From contig DASTHI010000014.1 of NCBI GenBank assembly GCA_035718275.1, positions 38,415-102,414 on the forward strand: a stretch of DNA of 64,000 bases, written 5' to 3'. The translations under genes were made by a program, and so were the position numbers. How positions within the stretch are numbered: the first letter of the stretch is position 1; each line of letters opens with the position of its first letter. The DNA comes from Pseudolabrys sp035718275. GTDB lineage: Bacteria > Pseudomonadota > Alphaproteobacteria > Rhizobiales > Xanthobacteraceae. This document shows positions 58,645 to 64,000 of this stretch, in pieces. The notes beneath the pieces are model-generated. The model was not told the DNA's origin. It was given only the letters and a program-made list of their open reading frames with translations, and searched no databases.

Positions 58645-61257
58645 TTATTGACTGCTACTCGCAACTTTCTGAGTAGCTAACAGAGCCGGCTGAAAGAGCG
58701 CGGCTGCGGCCAGCGTGGTGATAAGGCAGAGGGCCATCAATTTTCCCATGCTGGATGTGCCGGGGTGATGCGAGAACCACAGGCTGCCGAATGCGGTGGC
58801 AGTGGTGCACGCGCTGTACAAGACCGCCCGCGTCAAGCTGGATTGCAGGAAGTCCTTTTCACCGGAACGCCACGCCATGATGTAGTAGATCTTGAACGCG
58901 ACACCGACGCCGAGAAGCAGTGGTAGCGCGATAATGTTTGCGAAGTTCAGCTGCAGCCCGATCAGCACGCAGATCTCCATTGTCACAATGATCGCAACCA
59001 GCAGCGGCACCAGTGTCAGTGCGACATGTGTCCACCGGCGCAATGCGATGAAAAGAATGATCGTGATCGAGAGTACCGACCAGACGCCCGCCTGAATGAA
59101 TGCTTTCACGATCGTCTTCGCGGCCTCGATGACGAAGACCGGCTTTCCGGCCGCATCGGGAGCGACATTTCGCACTGCCGCGACGAACCTCTCCAGATTC
59201 TCGTTGTCGTTGCCGTCGCCACGCGGTGTCACCTCGATCCGGCTGGATCCATCGGCGGACACCCAGCGCCGGGTCAACGACAAAGGCAGTGTTTCCACGC
59301 TGACCGGCTCGGCCGTCAACAGGCTTCGTATCTGACGCAGCGTGGTGATCAGTGGTGACACCAGAACGCGCTCTGCGGCATCGCGAGCCGCAGGAGGTCG
59401 CTTGGCCAATTCCGTCAGCAATCCTGCAAGGCGGCGCGCCTCGACGGCCGCAGCGTTGTCGTGATCGCCTGCGACCTCACGAAGATCGCGAGCGGTCTCA
59501 TCCATCGCTGCCAGCGTGTCAGCGGCGGTCGGCTTTGGCTCGATCTGGTCGGGATTGATGGTGTTCCCCAGAAAGAAGCTTGCGTCTTCGATGATGGCAA
59601 GCTTCGCCTCCTGCTCTTTGGGAACGAAGCTTTGCAGGGTCACCACCCGCGCGACTTCCGGCAGCGCACGCAATTTCTCGGCAAGCACTGCGGCGCGCGC
59701 TGGACTGCTTTCCAGGATGTCGATGGTATTCGGGCTTGTGTCGGGGTCGGCCATCAGGTCGAGCAATGTCGAAACCGATTCAGTATCGCGGGCACGCAGG
59801 TCGAGCGGGTTGAAATCGAAGCGCAGTCCCGCGAGCAGCGGCAGGCCGAGAATAGTCACTGCAAGGGTTCCGCCGACGACCCACCTGCGGTGTCGTTCGA
59901 GGAAGCGGTCGAGAGGAGCAAGAGAGGCGTAGCCGATCGGTGCCGGTTCGCCCGAGGGATTTAATGCGGCGAGCAGTGCCGGCAGCAAGGTGATCGTTGT
60001 CGCGAAGGCAATGATCATCCCGGTGCCGGCGATCAATCCGAGTTCGGACAGGCCGACATAGGCGGTCGGCAGGAAAGAGTAAAAGCCTGCAGCGATCGAT
60101 GCGGCAGCGAGCAGAAGAGGGCCGGCCAGCCGGCGCGCTGTCGCCGCAAGTGCTCCTTCGAGGCCATGCGAGCTGTGGCGTTCGGCGCGATAGCGCACGC
60201 TGAACTGGATGCCGAAATCGACGCCGAGGCCGACGAAAAGCACGGCGAAGGCAACGGAGATCAGGTTGAAGGCTCCGACGAGCGCAAGGCCGAGGGCGGC
60301 GGTCAGAACGAGCCCGACCGCCAGGTTGAGGACCACGGCAAGGATGATCCGTGCCTTTTTCAGCGCGAGCCACAGCACCAGCACCACGAGGAGGACGGTC
60401 ACGACGCCGTTCAATGCGGCACCATCCGCTATCGTGGCGAATTCCTCGTCGGAGAGAGCGACCGATCCGGTCAGGCGTACTGTCACCCCGTGCTCCGGGG
60501 TGAGGCCGAGCCTCGACACCGCTTCGCGTATGACATTGGTTGCCTTGCTCCCGGGCCTGAGATCATCGAAGTCGAGAACGGGCTGGATGTTCACGAAGCG
60601 ACGAAGCTCCGACGGCTCCGGTGTCCGGTCGGTGATCAGTCTGCGCCAGGAAAAGGCCGGCTCTTTTCCTGTCGAAAGCGTTTCCAGGGCATCGGCAATG
60701 GCGGTCAATGCCGGCTTGAGATCATCGAGCTTTGCCTTGCCAAGCCGGATGCCTTCGACAGACTGTGACAATGTCCGAAGAATGCCGCGCAGGGTCGGGT
60801 CTGCGGCAAGCGTTCCCAGAAACGGTTGCGCGCCGATCAGATCGCCTGCATCGCGGCTGACTTCGTCGAGCGTGCGGAAGAGAATTCCATTTCGTGCAAA
60901 AAATTCTCCGCCACCGGGCGTGGATACGCTTCGGATCACATCCGCTCTACGCGAGATCTCGCTAGCAAGTGCTTGTACCGCTTCCTCGGCCGCTTCCGGT
61001 GTGCTCGCATCGATCACCGCGACGATCTGATCGACTCTCCACGGAAAACCGCGGTCGAGGGCGAGCTCCTGCTGACGCCACGGCAAGGAGCTCGACAGCA
61101 GCTTGTTGCTGTCGGTCGTGATCGCAAAATGGCGCGCGAAATAGATGCCGCAAAGCACTGCCGTAATCAGAAACGCAACGATCACCGGCCACGCATGGCG
61201 CGCCGACAGACGGACGCAACGCGTGGTGAGGATGACTGCAAGCTGATTGAGATTCAT
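58645..61257 (-). CDS. hpnN: Hopanoid transporter HpnN (RND family)
   Basis: An 870-residue RND-superfamily exporter with twelve predicted TM helices and two large periplasmic loops (roughly residues 45-275 and 480-730). VLFVGLGVDFGIQFSVRYR in TM4 is the RND motif with its conserved Asp, and ALPLLLGVGVAFKIYYIMAW is the TM10 equivalent. It is the HpnN pattern, the pump that moves hopanoids to the outer membrane. Start ATG 61257 (MNLNQL) is chosen over ATG 61263 and a TTG at 61332. It is divergent from hpnM across a 146 bp regulatory spacer. Confidence 0.9.
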   Translation of the reverse strand: MNLNQLAVILTTRCVRLSARHAWPVIVAFLITAVLCGIYFARHFAITTDSNKLLSSSLPWRQQELALDRGFPWRVDQIVAVIDASTPEAAEEAVQALASEISRRADVIRSVSTPGGGEFFARNGILFRTLDEVSRDAGDLIGAQPFLGTLAADPTLRGILRTLSQSVEGIRLGKAKLDDLKPALTAIADALETLSTGKEPAFSWRRLITDRTPEPSELRRFVNIQPVLDFDDLRPGSKATNVIREAVSRLGLTPEHGVTVRLTGSVALSDEEFATIADGAALNGVVTVLLVVLVLWLALKKARIILAVVLNLAVGLVLTAALGLALVGAFNLISVAFAVLFVGLGVDFGIQFSVRYRAERHSSHGLEGALAATARRLAGPLLLAAASIAAGFYSFLPTAYVGLSELGLIAGTGMIIAFATTITLLPALLAALNPSGEPAPIGYASLAPLDRFLERHRRWVVGGTLAVTILGLPLLAGLRFDFNPLDLRARDTESVSTLLDLMADPDTSPNTIDILESSPARAAVLAEKLRALPEVARVVTLQSFVPKEQEAKLAIIEDASFFLGNTINPDQIEPKPTAADTLAAMDETARDLREVAGDHDNAAAVEARRLAGLLTELAKRPPAARDAAERVLVSPLITTLRQIRSLLTAEPVSVETLPLSLTRRWVSADGSSRIEVTPRGDGNDNENLERFVAAVRNVAPDAAGKPVFVIEAAKTIVKAFIQAGVWSVLSITIILFIALRRWTHVALTLVPLLVAIIVTMEICVLIGLQLNFANIIALPLLLGVGVAFKIYYIMAWRSGEKDFLQSSLTRAVLYSACTTATAFGSLWFSHHPGTSSMGKLMALCLITTLAAAALFQPALLATQKVASSSQ

Positions 61258-61403
61258 GCTCATGCAGTTCGCGAAAAAACATTCACCGGAGGCTGTCGGC
61301 TGCGTCTTGACGAGGCCGAAATCCAATTCCAAAAAGACGCGAACGGACGGATGCAGGGATCGTGCCTGCGAACACGGGGTCGGTGCGGCAGGGGAAATTT
61401 TTC
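61258..61403. promoter_or_regulatory. Divergent spacer between hpnN and hpnM
   Basis: A 146 bp spacer between two divergently transcribed hopanoid transport genes must hold promoters for both. A purine-rich AGGGGAAA lies just before hpnM. I cannot identify reliable -35/-10 boxes. Confidence 0.4.
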
Positions 61404-62027
61404 ATGCAGAAAGTCAAGTTCGGGCGTCCTTTATTGCTCATCCTGGCCGCAGTCGCGGCTATTCTGTTCTCCCGGATCCCCTTGCAGGCGCAAGCCTCGA
61501 GTTCCGCAGTGTCGCACATCCAGTCCTATTATCAGCAGTTGATGCCGACGATCCAGCAAGCGGGCCGCCTGACGGTTCGCGAGCGAGACAGACGCTTTAC
61601 GCCGGCGATCAGTTCCGCCTTCGACCTTGCGACCATGACGCGGCTCGCTGTGGGGCCTGCCTGGCGCACATTCTCGCCGGCGCAGCAGGCGGCCGTGCGC
61701 GACGCATTCGCGAAATTCATCATCGCCGATTATGCCAGTCAGGTCACCGACTACTCGGGCGAAAGCTTCGTCGTCGACCCCAACGTCGTGCCGGAATCCC
61801 GCGGTGGCGGCGAGATCGTGAAGACGAAATTGTTGCAGCCGGGCGGACGCACCGTGACCATCAATTACCTGGTCCGGCATGGCCGCGTGATCGATGTCTA
61901 TCTCAACGGGACGATAAGCGATCTTGCGACGCGGCGCGATGAATTCGCTTCGATCATCGCTTCCGGTGGCGCCGACGGATTGATCAAAAGATTGCGCGAG
62001 CGCACTCAAAAGCTGCTTGGCGGCTAG
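61404..62027 (+). CDS. hpnM: Hopanoid-associated periplasmic protein HpnM (MlaC/Ttg2D-like)
   Basis: A 207-residue periplasmic protein from ATG 61404, with AGGGGAAA upstream. The signal peptide is MQKVKFGRPLLLILAAVAAI and cleavage is near AQA. The mature part has FDLATMTRLAVGPAWRTFSP and IVKTKLLQPGGRTVTINYLV, typical of the MlaC/Ttg2D toluene-tolerance fold that shuttles lipids through the periplasm. It would carry hopanoids with HpnN. hpnA follows after 29 bp. Confidence 0.85.
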   Translation: MQKVKFGRPLLLILAAVAAILFSRIPLQAQASSSAVSHIQSYYQQLMPTIQQAGRLTVRERDRRFTPAISSAFDLATMTRLAVGPAWRTFSPAQQAAVRDAFAKFIIADYASQVTDYSGESFVVDPNVVPESRGGGEIVKTKLLQPGGRTVTINYLVRHGRVIDVYLNGTISDLATRRDEFASIIASGGADGLIKRLRERTQKLLGG

Positions 62028-62056
62028 GCCGCACACTTCGGAAGCCGCGGGGGCGG

Positions 62057-63079
62057 ATGAGTAATCGGGACAAGGTTCTCGTGACCGGCGCAAGCGGCTT
62101 CGTCGGCTCTGCCGTCGCGCACCAGCTGATCGATGCCGGCTTCTCTGTACGGGCGCTGGTCCGTTCGAAAAGTCCGCGAGCTCATTTGGCTGATCTCGCG
62201 CTCGACTATGCCGAGGGCGATCTGAGGAACCGGACATCGCTCGACGCGGCGCTGGCGGGCGTGCGTTACGTCTTTCACGTGGCAGCAGACTATCGTCTGT
62301 GGGCGCGCGATCCGGCCGAGATCGTCGCCACGAATGTCGATGGAACTCGCAATCTCATGCAAGCCGCGATGGACGTCCGCGTCGAGCGGATCGTCTATAC
62401 CAGCAGCGTCGCCACGATTGCGTTGCGATCCGGCGGAGTGGCGGACGAGTCCACACCGCTGCGGGAAGGCGAGGGCATCGGCGCATACAAGCGCAGCAAG
62501 GTTGCAGCCGAACGCCTTGTCGAATCCATGGTGGCCGAACGCGGCCTTCCCGCGGTGATCGTGAACCCTTCGACGCCGATCGGACCGCGTGACGTGCGGC
62601 CGACGCCGACCGGCCGCATCATTGTACAGGCGGCCCGCGGACGCATTCCTGCATTCGTCGATACGGGATTGAACCTCGTGCATGTGGATGACGTGGCGAG
62701 CGGCCACGTTGCAGCTTTGCAGCGGGGAAAAATTGGGCAACGATATATCCTCGGTGGGCAGAACGTCCTGTTTTCGCAGATGCTCGAGGATATCGCCGGC
62801 ATGGTCGGCCGCCGTGCGCCGCGGGTGCGGCTTCCCTGGCGCGCCGTAATCCCGGTCGCGATTGTGGCGGAAGCCATGGCTGCCATGACGGGACGTGAGC
62901 CCTTCGCGACGTTGGATGGCATCCACATGGCCAAGCACCGCATGTTCTTCACATCTGCGAAGGCCGAGCGGGAGCTTTCATACAGATCCCGCCCGTATAT
63001 TCAGGGAATTGAAGACGCGCTGCGCTGGTTCCGTGCGACGGGCTACTTGAATTCTCGCTCGGGTTGGATACGAATGTGA
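62057..63079 (+). CDS. hpnA: Hopanoid-associated sugar epimerase HpnA
   Basis: A 340-residue extended SDR enzyme with VTGASGFVGSAVAHQLI at the N-terminus and the active-site YKRSKVAAE. FHVAADYRLWARDP and NPSTPIGPRDVRPTPTGRII are the family marks of the hopanoid-associated NAD-dependent epimerase/dehydratase. Its substrate is not established; a role in hopanoid side-chain or head-group modification is suggested by synteny. hpnG lies 25 bp downstream in the same operon. Confidence 0.87.
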   Translation: MSNRDKVLVTGASGFVGSAVAHQLIDAGFSVRALVRSKSPRAHLADLALDYAEGDLRNRTSLDAALAGVRYVFHVAADYRLWARDPAEIVATNVDGTRNLMQAAMDVRVERIVYTSSVATIALRSGGVADESTPLREGEGIGAYKRSKVAAERLVESMVAERGLPAVIVNPSTPIGPRDVRPTPTGRIIVQAARGRIPAFVDTGLNLVHVDDVASGHVAALQRGKIGQRYILGGQNVLFSQMLEDIAGMVGRRAPRVRLPWRAVIPVAIVAEAMAAMTGREPFATLDGIHMAKHRMFFTSAKAERELSYRSRPYIQGIEDALRWFRATGYLNSRSGWIRM

Positions 63080-63104
63080 TCGCAAGGGACCGTCGGGGGG
63101 CGGG

Positions 63105-63869
63105 ATGCCGACACAGAGCAAGATTGTTGCCGTGACCTCGCTGGCGCGCGAAGCGATGATTGCGCGCGGTAATGGGGTATCAGTCGTTTGCAGCCAGAGC
63201 TCGCAGCTTCATGCGGCGCTGGGTGCGGCGATCGATCCTGGAGTCTCGGGCATCATCAGTTTCGGAATTTCCGGCGGTTTGAATCCGAAGCTTGTTGCGG
63301 GCGACTGGGTGGTCGCGACCGCCGTCAGATACCGCGGCCGCGCTATTGCGACCGAGTCCGGCTGGACGCAGGAGTTGTTCCGGCGCCTTCCGGGGGCTGT
63401 TCTCGCCGAGATTGTCGGTTCCGATACCCTTGTGCCGGATCCTTCGGAAAAATCGTACCTCTACAAAAGCACTGGAGCCGCTGCTGTCGACATGGAATCC
63501 CACATCGCGGCGGAAATCGCGGCCGAGCGAAAAATTCCGTTCGCTGCTTGCCGCGTGATCATCGACTCGGCTGAGAGGACGCTCCCTCCCGTGACAGCTC
63601 TGGCTCTCGATGCAAGCGGAACGGTGAACCTTCTCGCCGTGATGCGATCGATTCTGCGATCGCCAGGGCAGCTTCCCGCTCTCCTTCGCACCGCTGCCGA
63701 TGCCTGCATTGCCGAGCGAGCTCTGCGCAAGGGCCGCAAGTGGCTTGGCGAAGGACTTGGATCGCCCGCCATGCTCGGACGCGCGGACTCTATCGGCCGA
63801 TCGGAGGGGCGAGCGGAGGAGTCGGATGAGCTGCTGCGGTCCTCCCCTCCGGTTTTTGGAAGGACGTGA
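63105..63869 (+). CDS. hpnG: Hopanoid-associated nucleoside phosphorylase HpnG
   Basis: A 254-residue phosphorylase. IISFGISGGLNPKLVAGDWV is the phosphate-binding part and AAAVDMESHIAAEIA carries the conserved Met-Glu that binds the ribose. HpnG releases adenine from adenosylhopane to give ribosylhopane, an early step in extended hopanoid synthesis. A GGGGGGCGGG ribosome site precedes ATG 63105. Some 35 C-terminal residues after LGEGLG are low in hydrophobics and may be an extension of the usual protein. The expected partner hpnH is not in the window. Confidence 0.85.
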   Translation: MPTQSKIVAVTSLAREAMIARGNGVSVVCSQSSQLHAALGAAIDPGVSGIISFGISGGLNPKLVAGDWVVATAVRYRGRAIATESGWTQELFRRLPGAVLAEIVGSDTLVPDPSEKSYLYKSTGAAAVDMESHIAAEIAAERKIPFAACRVIIDSAERTLPPVTALALDASGTVNLLAVMRSILRSPGQLPALLRTAADACIAERALRKGRKWLGEGLGSPAMLGRADSIGRSEGRAEESDELLRSSPPVFGRT

Positions 63870-64000
63870 GGGGCTGTGGGTAAACACAACGACCGGATTC
63901 TCGTCGTATAAAGTCATCGGAAATCGGCGAGCATGCTGTGACCGGATTGTGCCGCGGCGCTGATTTTTCTCTCGCCTTCATTTTGCATTTACGGACTGCT
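63870..64000. other. Right edge, no gene seen
   Basis: The last 131 bp show no coding-like frame, terminator or repeat that I can support. A neighbouring gene starts beyond the window. Confidence 0.4.

Noticed and set aside
1..64000. tRNA, rRNA, CRISPR array, prophage, insertion sequence
   Set aside because: I looked for clover-leaf-like stretches, regularly spaced repeats, transposase motifs and terminal inverted repeats and saw none that I could support.

Overview
The window reads as chromosomal DNA of a GC-rich alphaproteobacterium of the Hyphomicrobiales (Rhizobiales), probably a Xanthobacteraceae/Bradyrhizobiaceae relative. This rests on tight ATGA/TGATG-coupled operons, Rhizobiales-type palindromic intergenic repeats, anaerobic 4-hydroxybenzoate genes of the Rhodopseudomonas/Thauera kind, several NitT/TauT-type ABC importers, and a hopanoid (hpn) transport locus. 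The assignment is inference from gene content; no rRNA, tRNA, CRISPR array, prophage or insertion sequence was recognised. No recognisable transcriptional regulator gene is present either.

Layout. (1) 0-6.7 kb, minus strand: 4-hydroxybenzoate activation and reductive dehydroxylation (CoA ligase, 4-hydroxybenzoyl-CoA reductase hcrB/hcrA/hcrC, thioesterase). (2) 7.6-12.8 kb, plus strand: assimilatory sulfite reduction (a 39-residue membrane peptide, diflavin reductase cysJ, hemoprotein cysI, siroheme synthase cysG). (3) 12.8-31.3 kb: accessory catabolism and uptake. It holds a TonB-like protein, NitT/TauT-type importer genes, a class II aldolase/decarboxylase, an extradiol dioxygenase, a DUF1932 dehydrogenase, the galB/galC pair of protocatechuate/gallate meta-cleavage, a dihydroxyphthalate-decarboxylase-like protein, a cupin and an amidase. 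It also carries two tiny Flp pilin genes and a Kazal-like secreted protein. (4) 31.4-36.7 kb: a complete Liv-type ABC importer followed by a fumarylacetoacetate-hydrolase-family enzyme. (5) 36.8-49.3 kb: lipopolysaccharide core genes (MsbA-like exporter, galE, waaC, kdsD, waaF, hldD, hldE, FkbM methyltransferase, two glycosyltransferases, O-antigen ligase). (6) 49.5-56.6 kb: an unusual inositol-centred cluster. (7) 56.7-63.9 kb: hopanoid and outer-membrane lipid transport (hpnL, mlaA, hpnN, hpnM, hpnA, hpnG).

The most interesting part is region 6. An actinobacterial-type inositol-1-phosphate synthase is translationally coupled or closely spaced with a HAD phosphatase, a nucleotidyltransferase, an ATP-grasp enzyme whose metal-binding motif resembles the ITPK inositol-phosphate kinases, a class III aminotransferase and a Gfo/Idh/MocA dehydrogenase. 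It converges on a CDP-alcohol phosphotransferase of the di-inositol-phosphate-phosphate synthase type whose N-terminal nucleotidyltransferase domain looks degenerate. Together they could make CDP-inositol and transfer a modified (oxidised, aminated, possibly phosphorylated or acylated) inositol phosphate to a lipid or sugar acceptor. The cluster lies between LPS assembly and hopanoid transport genes, which points to an envelope lipid. The product is unknown and this pathway is a hypothesis.
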